DNA of 44,205 nt. It comes from Buchananella hordeovulneris. Its GTDB lineage: Bacteria > Actinomycetota > Actinomycetes > Actinomycetales > Actinomycetaceae. The notes below the pieces were generated by a model. It worked only from the letters and a program-made list of their open reading frames with translations. It ran no database searches and was not told the DNA's origin. This document shows, one piece after another, positions 32,201 to 39,250 of the stretch (position 1 is the first letter of the stretch; each line of letters opens with the position of its first letter). The translations under genes and the position numbers were made by a program. The DNA lies in contig JAUMWR010000014.1 of assembly GCA_030529545.1 (NCBI GenBank), positions 1-44,205 of the forward strand. The letters run 5' to 3'.

Positions 32201-33530
32201 GGTGCCGGCCCCGCGCCGCACCTCCCGGATGCGGGTGGTGCACCTGGAGGGCCGGGGCACCCCCAACCCCGGGGCGGAGAACATCCAGTCAGTGGACGTT
32301 GAGGTGGCGGTCGTGGTGGAGCAGGTGCGTGAGCACGCCTTCCTCTGCCCGGAGCAGTCGCTGGCCGTTGTGGCCCTCAACGCCTTCCACGCCGCGCGTA
32401 TCACCGAAGCGGTGCACCGCGCCGCCCAGGAGAGCGCCGAGCTGGCCTCATTCATCTACGCCGACGCTGCCGAGGGCTTCCTGGTCAAGGCCGTGGAGGA
32501 CGTGGCCGGGCTGCGCCGCGACCACGTGATCCTGGCCGTCGGTTTCGCCAAGACGCAGTCCAACCGGGTGCTGCACCGCTTTGGCACCCTCGCCACCCCC
32601 GAGGGTCTGACCGGGCTGGTGGACTCGCTGGACGCCGTGCGCTCGCGCCTGACCGTGGTCTCCTGCCTGCGCGGCGAGGAACTGGACCCGCACCGCTTGC
32701 TGGCCCCGGGCCCGCGCCTGCTGCGCGACGTGCTCCTGGCGGCCGAGGGCAAGCTGCACCCGACCCCGCCCAGCGGGCAGGACGCTGCGGGCGGCGCCGA
32801 GCCGGAGAACGCCTCGCCCGCCGAGGCGGGAGAGGCGGCGGGCGCAGCCGAAGCCGAGGCGGGCCCCGACCCGCTGCTGGTGGACCTGGCCGAGCGCCTG
32901 TTCCGCAAGGGCTTAGTGGTCACCCCTAATTACGGCACTCCCGGCGGAATCCGCATCCCGCTGGCGCTGGGGCACCCGGACCTGCCGGATGAGTACGTGG
33001 TGGCCCTGCTGACCGATAACGCCGACTACGTGGCCGAGCCCAGCCAGCGCCGCCGTGACCGCCACTGGGTGGAGCGCCTGGAGGACCGCGGTTGGGTGGT
33101 GCACACCGCCTCCTCCGCCGCGATCTTCCTGGACCCGCAGTGGCAGGCCGACCACTTGGAGAACCTGGTAGTCGAGGTAGTGCGCTCCCGCATGATCGAG
33201 CTGAAGCGGGAGGAAGAGGTGGAGCTGGACGTGCCGGCCGAGCCGGACAGCGTGCCTGCCGAGCCGGAGCCGGGGCAGGAGAGCGCGCCCGCCCAGGCTC
33301 TCCAGGGCAAGCCCCGCAGGATAAGGCCGCCCACCGCCACCGGCTTGCCGCTGGCCGCCTACGGCGACGACCAGCTCGACGACCTCCTGGCTTGGATCGA
33401 GTCAGACGGCCTGGAGCGCACCCACGAAGAGCTCGTGGAGGAGCTGCGCAAGGAGCTGGGGCTGGTGCGCCGCGGCGCGCAATCTGACGCGGTGCTGGGG
33501 CACGTGGTGCGCCGGGCCCACCCGAGCTGA
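29247..33530 (+). CDS. DUF4011-type helicase-nuclease homologue with degenerate active sites
   Basis: A 1427-aa protein laid out like the large DUF4011/SF1 helicase-nuclease proteins: an Ala/Gly-rich start, an N-terminal domain (75-330), split helicase domains and a C-terminal endonuclease-like domain (about 1208-1310). The Walker A position reads VVDAPAGSELAGT (about 353-365) instead of GxPGTGKS, so the ATP-binding lysine is gone. FLVKAVEDVAGLRRDHVIL (about 1078) matches the helicase motif FFVKNLENVQGDERDVI, but the ITRAR arginine finger region is lost. In the nuclease domain RIPLAL and ALLTDN replace the acidic RIDLAV and GIECDG. It is probably catalytically dead yet fully open. The role is unknown. 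It overlaps the next gene by one nucleotide (TGATG). Confidence 0.75.
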   Translation: MSPFSFFRKSSGDGTELPAADSPVEQPGALPDGQILAASPDAAAAGSAGAGAGAEHEDAAEGNAASGIRSEEDYRRAIETRLIQWSTKLVTETDLGGEELILDLAHAHPSGHAQLFAGRPTRLANLLREPAALAEGQRTVRAIRRAMSKARANNVVAPLHLAIGEATWLEPAEALGAGGADGEQQRGHAPLLLCPVKLTGATDDSVTFTVDTALQVAPAFVRAVRARGIHVDTGALVTACLTRRGFSPQAALDFLQRLGSEALPGFEKQDTLRLGLVVQPEEDLLTAFQEALPDLRSCALVAGLVGDPGAISVLKTELPEPQATDRDPFSERGAGDMDPDQLNVIDAVVAGNNLVVDAPAGSELAGTVSAVMADAAATGRVSVFVPGSRRTASALAHAVSDLGLEGLFADATREDGWQANLAAALRASLSRDSIEVNDDEIADVRERLVNARRDLSNYIAALYRHRPEWDASMHKVLGELSGLTYGRPCPRTKVQFSSAQLEAITQAGRPAAHDLLRRADEAGLIASQPHSTPWFGARPESPEHALSVVESVVRLHGEPGTEAVDYPGQTPLEQAGLLETLRVDAHDVAEETGLVEAETVNQWIEQLEMLDGVRDSLDVFLPTIFERSAADMVIATATKEWRREHSFDMSGRDRRRLAKQAKSLVRPGRTVDDLHAELIKVQQRREIWRRYAAQGGWPVLPTGLPELRSHAELVRSELERVDAVVAKPGGVALGDVHFEPLARLLAALASPAYSNDLPIHTQLNIELEQMGMVELVADLRARRVEGDMLLKEFELAWWVSVLQHILTADSHLQNLDGQALSQLSYSVRVLDKQHVETLAGPLLRAAVARVREEVDRDYEGAAQLSYCLAPEHAGQLTQTLVDFPLARRLLPMWSVPALLAPALLPQDAPIDLLIVEANVPIERVISLAARANQLVVVGELHRPGGIGAEVADLLPRLALPTDRGDRDGEIAALLASYGHGGLVRPVPAPRRTSRMRVVHLEGRGTPNPGAENIQSVDVEVAVVVEQVREHAFLCPEQSLAVVALNAFHAARITEAVHRAAQESAELASFIYADAAEGFLVKAVEDVAGLRRDHVILAVGFAKTQSNRVLHRFGTLATPEGLTGLVDSLDAVRSRLTVVSCLRGEELDPHRLLAPGPRLLRDVLLAAEGKLHPTPPSGQDAAGGAEPENASPAEAGEAAGAAEAEAGPDPLLVDLAERLFRKGLVVTPNYGTPGGIRIPLALGHPDLPDEYVVALLTDNADYVAEPSQRRRDRHWVERLEDRGWVVHTASSAAIFLDPQWQADHLENLVVEVVRSRMIELKREEEVELDVPAEPDSVPAEPEPGQESAPAQALQGKPRRIRPPTATGLPLAAYGDDQLDDLLAWIESDGLERTHEELVEELRKELGLVRRGAQSDAVLGHVVRRAHPS

Positions 33531-33844
33531 TGGTAGGCAAGCGCGGGCGCGGCACCCGCATCAACCCCCAAGACGTCTCCCCGGGCAAGCGGGAACTGCG
33601 CTTCCGCCTGCCCGCCGAGCTGCCGCGCGAGCAGAACGTGCGGATCGTGGCGGGCTCCAGGGCACGCGCGGAGTTCCGGGCGGAACAGGAGGCACTGCTG
33701 GCGGCAGAGGAAGCCGCAGCGGGCACCCCCAGCTCGCCCGGCCTGGGCCAGGGGGCCGAGCGCCTGCGGGAGCTGCTGGCCGCCCGGCAGGCCGAGGCCA
33801 AACGGGAGCAGGAGCTAAGGCGGGAGATCCCCCCGCACTGGTAA
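33530..33844 (+). CDS. Small charged protein coupled to the pseudo-helicase
   Basis: An unrecognised 104-aa protein: a basic N-terminus (VGKRGRGTRINP), then an Arg/Glu-rich stretch with predicted helices (ARAEFRAEQEALLAAEEAA; AERLRELLAARQAEAKREQE). The ATG overlaps the TGA of the preceding gene (TGATG), so it should be translated by re-initiation and may work with that protein. No motif, signal peptide or membrane helix is visible. Confidence 0.7.
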   Translation: MVGKRGRGTRINPQDVSPGKRELRFRLPAELPREQNVRIVAGSRARAEFRAEQEALLAAEEAAAGTPSSPGLGQGAERLRELLAARQAEAKREQELRREIPPHW

Positions 33845-33893
33845 CCCGCTGCTCGTCGACCTCGCTGGAGTAGCTGAGGCGTTCCCACGCTTC

Positions 33894-34017
33894 TGTTGGG
33901 CGACGCGCCCGCAAGTTGGGCGACAAGAACTCATGTTGGGCGACAAGAACCCCCGGGTTCTTGTCGCCGAGGTGGCAGTCTTGTCGCCCAGGTTGTGTCC
34001 TCGTCGCCCGGGTGGCC
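33894..34017. repeat. Inverted array of six 20-bp repeat units
   Basis: Three tandem units of exactly 20 nt begin at 33894, 33914 and 33934 (type TGTTGGGCGACAAGAAC). They are mirrored by three inverted 20-nt units at 33958, 33978 and 33998 (type TTCTTGTCGCC). The centre is a perfect palindrome, 14 bp each side of CC (GGCGACAAGAACCC 33939-33952; GGGTTCTTGTCGCC 33955-33968). Outer units are more diverged than inner ones. No spacers exist, so it is not CRISPR. It could be a REP-like element, a multi-site operator or a large RNA hairpin. Confidence 0.75.
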
Positions 34018-34260
34018 AGCCCAGACACCGGTCCAGCCAAGCCTCGCCACGCGTCCCCGCGCCCATGCGGGCAACCCTCCTAAGCAGCGTGGCGCGCCCG
34101 CAGCGCCTACCACGTCCCCCGCCCCAACGGGCAACCCGCAGTATCTAGCGGAGGTCGGCCCAAACTTCCAGGGACCGGAGAAGAGTGTGAAGAGCCTTTC
34201 AGGGCTGCTGTACGGTCGCCCCCAAAGCTCTAGGGACCGGAGGTCGCAGGGCAGCAAAAT
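34018..34260. other. Gene-free stretch with a short direct repeat
   Basis: No credible gene is visible. AGGGACCGGAG occurs twice in the same direction (34170-34180 and 34232-34242), 62 nt apart, with similar flanks (TTCC and TCT before it). The function is unknown. Confidence 0.35.
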
Positions 34261-34299
34261 GGGCGGGACGGCAAGTTCCACTTGCCGTCCCGCCCTTTC
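34256..34299. terminator. Terminator of mscL
   Basis: GGGCGGGACGGCAAG (34261-34275) pairs perfectly with CTTGCCGTCCCGCCC (34281-34295). The minus strand continues ATTTTGC and the plus strand TTTCGC. Confidence 0.8.
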
Positions 34300-34315
34300 G
34301 CTAGGCCAGCGGGGA

Positions 34316-34705
34316 CTACTGGCGCTTGAGCAGGTCGCGGATCTCCTCCAGCAGCACGGCCTCGTCGGTCTTGACCGGCGCGGCGGGCGCCTCCTCGGCG
34401 CCCTTCTCGCGGGCCTCGGCCAGCTTGTTCAGCGGGACCACCACGAAGAAGTAGAGGGCAGCGGCGACGATGAGGAAGTTGATGACAGCGGTCAGGATCG
34501 CGCCGGGCTGGACCACGGCGTCGCGGATCATGAACTGCCCCAGGCTGTCGAAGTTGGGCTGACCGAACAGGCCAGCGATGAGCGGGCTGAGGAACTTCTC
34601 GTTCAGCGCGGCCACGATGCCATTGAAGGCGGCACCGATGATGACACCGACGGCCAGGTCGACGACGTTACCGCGAGTGATGAAATCCTTGAATCCCTTG
34701 AGCAT
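34316..34705 (-). CDS. mscL: Large-conductance mechanosensitive channel MscL
   Basis: A 129-aa membrane channel that opens under membrane tension and protects from hypo-osmotic shock. The family start MLKGFKDFITRGNVVDLAVG and helix 1 (VGVIIGAAFNGIVAAL) are intact, the periplasmic loop is short, helix 2 is AILTAVINFLIVAAALYFFVV, and a cytoplasmic charged helix (EEIRDLLKRQ) closes it. Length is normal. AAGGAG precedes the ATG. It lies 14 nt downstream of the SAF-domain gene, so the two are probably co-transcribed. Confidence 0.97.
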   Translation of the reverse strand: MLKGFKDFITRGNVVDLAVGVIIGAAFNGIVAALNEKFLSPLIAGLFGQPNFDSLGQFMIRDAVVQPGAILTAVINFLIVAAALYFFVVVPLNKLAEAREKGAEEAPAAPVKTDEAVLLEEIRDLLKRQ

Positions 34706-34719
34706 TGCTCTCTCCTTAA

Positions 34720-35385
34720 CTATGGGACGGTACCCAGAAGGAGGATCGCCAGGCGGCCCTCGCCTCTGTGCGACGCAATCATGGTAGCTTCTGCCTCCGG
34801 CGCACTGACCACCAAAAAGCGTCTCCCCGGGGCTGGGTCACCCCAGGGATTCGTCACACTAGCAAGGGGAATGGGTCCCTCGTCGACGTTTGAATCCAGC
34901 CGCCCCACCACCGTCACGCGCTGCGCCAGCACCTGCGGAGCGCCCGCGCTGCCCCCACCTTCCCCGCCCGCCCAGCCGGACTCGGAGACCAGGATGCGCA
35001 CCTCATCCCCGCGCCGCACCAGCTCCCACGTGGCCGGGTCCACCACCTCCACGGGCACCAGCATCTGCCCGGGCAGGGCCTCAAACCGGCCGGGCGCCGG
35101 CAGCAGCAGCGCCCGCGAAACCACGGTCCCTGCCGGCAGATCCACTGCGGGCAGGGATCCCAGCGCCTCTGCCTCGTTGCCCAGCGCGTCGCCCGGCACA
35201 CCGGCCGCGCTCACCTGCCGCAGCGAAAGCGCGCCGGCGGGCAGCGGCTGGCCGGCGGCAACGTCGGCCACCAAAACCACGGCCGGCACGGTGGGCGGCC
35301 GCAGAACCGTGAGCGCCACCCCGACGCCGGCCACCAGTGCAAGGACGGCGGCAAACCGCCAGTAGCGAGAAAAGAAAGCAGCCAT
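34720..35385 (-). CDS. SAF-domain protein, CpaB/RcpC-like
   Basis: A 221-aa protein with one N-terminal membrane helix (WRFAAVLALVAGVGVALTVL, residues 9-28) and an SAF domain (about 35-100: VLVADVAAGQPLPAGALSLRQV, then LPAGTVVSRALL). SAF domains occur in Flp pilus assembly CpaB and in sugar-modifying enzymes. No other pilus gene is here, so the role is open. The VADVAAGQPL segment is coded by a one-mismatch copy of the dispersed word (35251-35269). Confidence 0.8.
   Translation of the reverse strand: MAAFFSRYWRFAAVLALVAGVGVALTVLRPPTVPAVVLVADVAAGQPLPAGALSLRQVSAAGVPGDALGNEAEALGSLPAVDLPAGTVVSRALLLPAPGRFEALPGQMLVPVEVVDPATWELVRRGDEVRILVSESGWAGGEGGGSAGAPQVLAQRVTVVGRLDSNVDEGPIPLASVTNPWGDPAPGRRFLVVSAPEAEATMIASHRGEGRLAILLLGTVP
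35251..35269 (+). repeat. Dispersed word, one mismatch
   Basis: GCCGGCGGCAACGTCGGCC, antisense inside the SAF-domain gene (ADVAAG). Confidence 0.65.
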
Positions 35386-35472
35386 CCCCCCAGCTTGGCG
35401 CCGGCCAGTTCCCGCCCCAAGCGGGCCCGGTCCCGGCGGGAGAGGGACGCTATCCCCAGGCGGGGGCGCCGC

Positions 35473-36093
35473 CTAGCTGCGCACGTTGATGAGCTTGTCC
35501 GGGGTGATGATCGCGTGGACGGGCTTGTCGTGCTCCTCGGTGGGCAGCTCCCCGGCGGGCGCCACCTCGTCGTTGAACACCAGCGCGTAGACGCGGGCGG
35601 AGGGCTTGGCGTGCTGCAGCACGCGGTCGTACCAGCCGCCGCCCTGGCCCAACCGGTTGCCGGCGGTGTCCACGGACAGTGCCGGGGTGATGATCACGTC
35701 GCACTCTTCCAGCGCCTGCGCGGGCAAAACATCGCCGGACGGCTCCGGCGGGCGCCCCGGGTTGCGCAGCTGCAGGTCCTCGGGCCCTTGGTAGATACCC
35801 CAGGTGCGGGCGAGCGCCGGGCCGAGCACCGGTACCAGGACCCGCACGCCCTGCAGGCGCAGCTCCTCCAGCGCCTCCAGGGTGGAGGGCTCGCCCTCCA
35901 CGGAGACGTAAATGCACACGTTCTTGGCTCCCTCGCACACCTCGAGGATCCGCTGGGTGATGGCGGCGCAGTCCTCCTGCAGGTCCTTGCGGTTACGCGA
36001 AAGCCGGTTGGACCGGATCTGCTTGCGCATGGCCTGCTTGGCATCTTCTGCGTCGAGTCCAAGCGGGGCGGCAAACTGGGAAGCACTGAACAT
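35473..36093 (-). CDS. 5-formyltetrahydrofolate cyclo-ligase
   Basis: A 206-aa enzyme converting 5-formyl-THF to 5,10-methenyl-THF with ATP. The basic N-terminal segment RKQIRSNRLSRNR, the substrate region and the P-loop-like signature NRLGQGGGWYDRVL are present. The ATG 36091-36093 is the likely start, but the family would also allow a later one (MRKQIRS), and an upstream ATG at 36165 would collide with the divergent galU start. It is divergent from galU, an arrangement conserved in related actinobacteria. Confidence 0.92.
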   Translation of the reverse strand: MFSASQFAAPLGLDAEDAKQAMRKQIRSNRLSRNRKDLQEDCAAITQRILEVCEGAKNVCIYVSVEGEPSTLEALEELRLQGVRVLVPVLGPALARTWGIYQGPEDLQLRNPGRPPEPSGDVLPAQALEECDVIITPALSVDTAGNRLGQGGGWYDRVLQHAKPSARVYALVFNDEVAPAGELPTEEHDKPVHAIITPDKLINVRS

Positions 36094-36150
36094 GTTTGCA
36101 GTTTCCCAGTTTGTTCGGCGGGTGGAGGTAGGCAAGCCCGGATTTCTCAG

Positions 36151-36166
36151 TACGCTAATTTGCATG
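36151..36166 (+). promoter_or_regulatory. -10 box giving a leaderless galU mRNA
   Basis: TACGCT (36151-36156) and a 7-nt spacer precede ATG 36164. No Shine-Dalgarno is present. Confidence 0.45.
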
Positions 36167-37171
36167 ACTTCCCAGCTGCACTTCGCTAAGTCCCGTGTAA
36201 CTCACGCCATCGTGCCCGTGGCCGGAAGAGGAACGCGTTTCCTCCCGGCTACGCGGGCTGTGCCCAAGGAAATGCTGCCGGTCGTGGACCGGCCGGCGAT
36301 TGAGTACGTGCTGCGGGAGGCCGGCCGCAGCGGAATCAAGGACGCGATCCTGGTGACGGGGCGCGGCAAGCACTCGATCGAGGACCACTTTGACACCACG
36401 GGCGACGCCCCGGTGACGGCCCCGGTAGAGGTGCAGGGGCGCCTGAGCGGTCGCGAGTTCTCCTCAGAGGGCCTGCCGCGTCTGCACTCTGTGCGTCAGG
36501 GTGACCCGCTAGGGCTGGGGCACGCGGTGTTGCAGGGCCGCCACCACGTGGGCCACAACCCGTTCGCGGTGCTGCTGGGTGATGACCTCATGGACGAGGA
36601 CGAGGTCATCCTGCGGGAGATGATCCGCGTCCGCGAGGAGCTGGGTGGCTCGGTTTTGTGCTTGATGCCGGTGACGCGGGAGGAGATCTCGCTGTACGGT
36701 TCGGCCAGCGTGGTGGAGGTGGAGGACGCGCCCGAGGGCCTGGAGGGCCGCGTGATGCGCGTGACCGGCCTGGTGGAGAAACCGAAGGCGGGGGAGGCCC
36801 CCTCCCTGCTGGCGTCGGTGGGCCGCTTTGTGCTGGACCCGGCCGTGTTTGACGTTTTGGAGACGCTGCCCCCGGGCCACGGCGGGGAGATCCAGCTGAC
36901 GGACGCGATCGCCAAGTTGATCGACGTGCCGGCCGAGCAGGGCGGCGGCGTCCACGGCGTGATCTTCACGGGCCTGCGCTATGACACGGGCGACAAGCTC
37001 GGTTTTGTAAAGGCCACCGTGCAGTTGGCGGCGCGCCGCGGCGACATCGGCCCGGATTTTGTTGCTTGGTTGCGTGAGTTCGTGCCGGCGCTGCCCGCTG
37101 GGGATGGGGTGGACGACGTTGCCGCCGGCGCCCCGCAGGGTGGGGCTCCCGGCGCGCAGGTGACCGGATGA
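36164..37171 (+). CDS. galU: UTP-glucose-1-phosphate uridylyltransferase
   Basis: A 335-aa nucleotidyltransferase making UDP-glucose from UTP and glucose-1-phosphate. The signature VPVAGRGTRFLPATRAVPKEMLPV (from residue 17; G21, R25, K35) and the later blocks LGDDLMDEDEV and GLVEKPKAGEAPS are intact. The last 25 residues form a Gly/Ala-rich tail, DGVDDVAAGAPQGGAPGAQ, outside the catalytic fold and containing an exact dispersed-word copy (37111-37129). The stop overlaps moeA by ATGA. Predicted leaderless start at 36164. Confidence 0.95.
   Translation: MTSQLHFAKSRVTHAIVPVAGRGTRFLPATRAVPKEMLPVVDRPAIEYVLREAGRSGIKDAILVTGRGKHSIEDHFDTTGDAPVTAPVEVQGRLSGREFSSEGLPRLHSVRQGDPLGLGHAVLQGRHHVGHNPFAVLLGDDLMDEDEVILREMIRVREELGGSVLCLMPVTREEISLYGSASVVEVEDAPEGLEGRVMRVTGLVEKPKAGEAPSLLASVGRFVLDPAVFDVLETLPPGHGGEIQLTDAIAKLIDVPAEQGGGVHGVIFTGLRYDTGDKLGFVKATVQLAARRGDIGPDFVAWLREFVPALPAGDGVDDVAAGAPQGGAPGAQVTG
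37111..37129 (-). repeat. Dispersed word, exact copy
   Basis: GCCGGCGGCAACGTCGTCC on the minus strand, in the Gly/Ala tail of GalU (DDVAAG). Identical to the copy at 15901. Confidence 0.75.
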
Positions 37172-38382
37172 AGAGCGTCGCTGACCTGATCGAGTCAGCG
37201 CTGGAGGTGTGCGTGCCGCAGCCGCCGCTGGATGTGGCGCTGCCGGAGGCGGTGGGCTGCATTCTGGCTGAGGACGTGGTGGCACCGTTTGACCTGCCGT
37301 TTGCGAACTCTGCGGCCTTGGATGGCTACGCGGTGCGGGCGGAGGACGTGGCGAGTGCCGGCCCGTCGGCGCCGGCGGAGTTGAAGGTGCTGACCACGGT
37401 GTTGGCTGGGTCGGTGGACCACGTGCGGCTGGTCAAGGGCGCGGCGGTGGCGATTGCCTCCGGTGCGCCGATCCCGGCTGGGGCTAACGCGGTGGTGCCG
37501 GTGGAGAGTACCGATCGCGGCCAGGTGCAGGTGCTGGTGAAGAGCCGTGTGGGGGTGGGGGACAATGTGCGTCCCCGGGCCCAGGACGTGGCAGCCGGCA
37601 CGGTGGTGCTGAGCGCGGGGGAGCGGCTGGGGCCGCGCCAGATTGCGCTGCTGGCCGGTGTGGGAAGGCTGCGGGTGAGCGTCCACCCGCGCCCGCGCGT
37701 AGTGATTGTTTCCATCGGTGACGAGCTGGTGGCGCCGGGCCGGGACGCCATGCCGGGCAAGGTGTTTGACGCGAACGTGCACGCGCTGTCTTCGGCCGCG
37801 CAGGACGCGGGGGCAGAGACCTACCGGGTGTCGGCGGTCCCGGACGAACGCGGCGGGTTGATCGATCTGCTGCGTGACCAGTTGGTGCGCGCTGACATGG
37901 TGGTGACCACCGGCGGCCTGTCCTATGGCACTGGCGACACCGTGAAGGACGTGCTGAGCCCCCTGGGCACGGTGAGGTTTGACTTTGTGGCGATGGATCC
38001 CTGCCGGCACTTGGGCATCGGCACCATGGGAAACACGGCGTTCTTTGCGCTGCCGGGCGACCCGGTGGCGGCGCAGGTGGCTTTTGAGGTGTTTGTGCGT
38101 CCGGCGCTGCGCAAGATGGCGGGTTGGGCTGACCTCTACCGGCCCACTGTGAGCGCGCGGGTGACCCAGGGGTGGATGTCCCCTCCGGGGAAGATGGAGT
38201 TTGTGCGGGTCCGGTTGACGGGCGACCCGCAGGCGGGCTATTTGGCGGAGCCGCAGGGGCAGCCGGGGGCGCGGTTGATGAGCGCTTTGGCCAGGTCTAA
38301 CGCTTTGGCGGTGGTGCCGGAGTCTAAGACGGTGGTTACACCGGGGGACCGGCTGCACTGTTTTGTGTTGGACGACGCCTAA
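37168..38382 (+). CDS. moeA: Molybdopterin molybdotransferase MoeA-like
   Basis: A 404-aa protein with all MoeA domains: domain 1/2 with FANSAALDGYAVRAED, domain 3 with the MPT-binding-like motif VVTTGGLSYGTGDTVKDVL and DFVAMDPCRHLGIG, and the C-terminal barrel. It should insert molybdate into molybdopterin. No other cofactor gene is nearby, as is usual for the galU-moeA pair in this group, so a divergent role cannot be excluded. It is coupled to galU by a 4-nt overlap and is followed 10 nt later by the acetyltransferase gene. Confidence 0.92.
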   Translation: MKSVADLIESALEVCVPQPPLDVALPEAVGCILAEDVVAPFDLPFANSAALDGYAVRAEDVASAGPSAPAELKVLTTVLAGSVDHVRLVKGAAVAIASGAPIPAGANAVVPVESTDRGQVQVLVKSRVGVGDNVRPRAQDVAAGTVVLSAGERLGPRQIALLAGVGRLRVSVHPRPRVVIVSIGDELVAPGRDAMPGKVFDANVHALSSAAQDAGAETYRVSAVPDERGGLIDLLRDQLVRADMVVTTGGLSYGTGDTVKDVLSPLGTVRFDFVAMDPCRHLGIGTMGNTAFFALPGDPVAAQVAFEVFVRPALRKMAGWADLYRPTVSARVTQGWMSPPGKMEFVRVRLTGDPQAGYLAEPQGQPGARLMSALARSNALAVVPESKTVVTPGDRLHCFVLDDA

Positions 38383-38392
38383 GGGAGCGGGC

Positions 38393-39175
38393 GTGGAGAT
38401 TCGCCGCGTGTGGGGTCTCCCTGGGCTGGGGGGCTTGCCGTGGCCGGTGGAATTGGTCGAGTTCGACCTGGTTTCGCGCGGCCTGCTGCGGCCTGCCGGG
38501 CTTGAGTGGGACGACGTTCCCGCCGGCCACTGCGCACAGTGGCCGCTTGGCGGGGCGGTGGGTGAATCGTCGTACGTGGAGGGGCTGGTGCTGCCGGGCG
38601 AGGTTCTCTCGCTGCGGCCGCTGCGGCGGGCGGATGAGGCGGCGTGGAACCGGCTGCGCTGGTGTAATCAGCAGTGGCTGGAGCCGTGGGACCCCACTGT
38701 TCCGCCCGGGCAGCGCCTGCTGCGCGGCGGCTTTCAGGGGTGGAGGCGCCAACTCAACGCACAGGCGCGGCGGGGAGTGAACGTCTGCTTTGGGATCGAG
38801 CTAGACGGTGTCCTGGTGGGGCAGATGAGCATTGGCGCTATTCAGTGGGGGGCGGCGCTCTCCACCCCGCTGGGTTACTGGGTGGACCAGGGCGTGGCGG
38901 GACGCGGCGTGGTCACTCTGGCCACGGCGATGGCGGTGGACTACCTGCTTTTGCACTGCGGGCTGCACCGCGTAGAGGTAAACATCCGGCCGGAGAACGC
39001 GGCCAGCCGGCGGGTGGCCGCCAAGCTGGGGCTGCGCTTTGAGGGGGTGCGTGAGCGCTTCCTGCACATCAACAACGAGTGGGCCGACCACGAGAGCTAC
39101 GCGGTGACCGTGGAGGAGGTGGGCGCTGGCCTGGTGGCGCGCCTGGAGGCCCGGGCGGCGCCTCACGGGCGTTGA
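38393..39175 (+). CDS. GNAT acetyltransferase, RimJ-like
   Basis: A 260-aa protein. Residues about 1-60 are a lineage-specific front part, and 70-250 are a GNAT domain of the RimJ/RimL type: LRPLRRADEAAWNRLRW, then GYWVDQGVAGRGVVTLATAM (acetyl-CoA site) and VEVNIRPENAASRRVAAKLGLRFEG. It probably acetylates a protein N-terminus. GTG 38393 has GGGAG 7 nt before it; an ATG at 38363 lies inside moeA and lacks a site. The WDDVPAG segment (about residues 39-45) is an exact dispersed-word copy (38509-38527). Confidence 0.88.
   Translation: MEIRRVWGLPGLGGLPWPVELVEFDLVSRGLLRPAGLEWDDVPAGHCAQWPLGGAVGESSYVEGLVLPGEVLSLRPLRRADEAAWNRLRWCNQQWLEPWDPTVPPGQRLLRGGFQGWRRQLNAQARRGVNVCFGIELDGVLVGQMSIGAIQWGAALSTPLGYWVDQGVAGRGVVTLATAMAVDYLLLHCGLHRVEVNIRPENAASRRVAAKLGLRFEGVRERFLHINNEWADHESYAVTVEEVGAGLVARLEARAAPHGR
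38509..38527 (-). repeat. Dispersed word, exact copy
   Basis: GCCGGCGGGAACGTCGTCC on the minus strand, near the front of the GNAT gene (DDVPAG). Confidence 0.75.
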
Positions 39176-39235
39176 ATTCAGCGCGGTTTAGCGAACACGC
39201 CGCGCGGGGTGGTCGGAGTGGCGCTCCCGGCAGCA

Positions 39236-39250
39236 TAAGTTACCCACGTG
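39236..39250 (+). promoter_or_regulatory. -10 box giving a leaderless GTG start
   Basis: TAAGTT (39236-39241) and a 6-nt spacer precede GTG 39248. No ribosome-binding site is visible. Confidence 0.4.

Noticed and set aside
29103-32243. Minus-strand 1046-aa open frame opposite the pseudo-helicase
   Set aside because: Low-complexity Gly/Gln/His/Val composition typical of antisense reading in GC-rich DNA; the plus-strand frame aligns with a known large family.
33894-34017. CRISPR-like array
   Set aside because: The units are contiguous 20-mers without spacers, and half are inverted; no cas gene is nearby.
34659-34676. Word-like sequence in mscL
   Set aside because: It codes for GNVVD of the strongly conserved MscL N-terminus, so protein constraint explains it; not counted as a strong copy.
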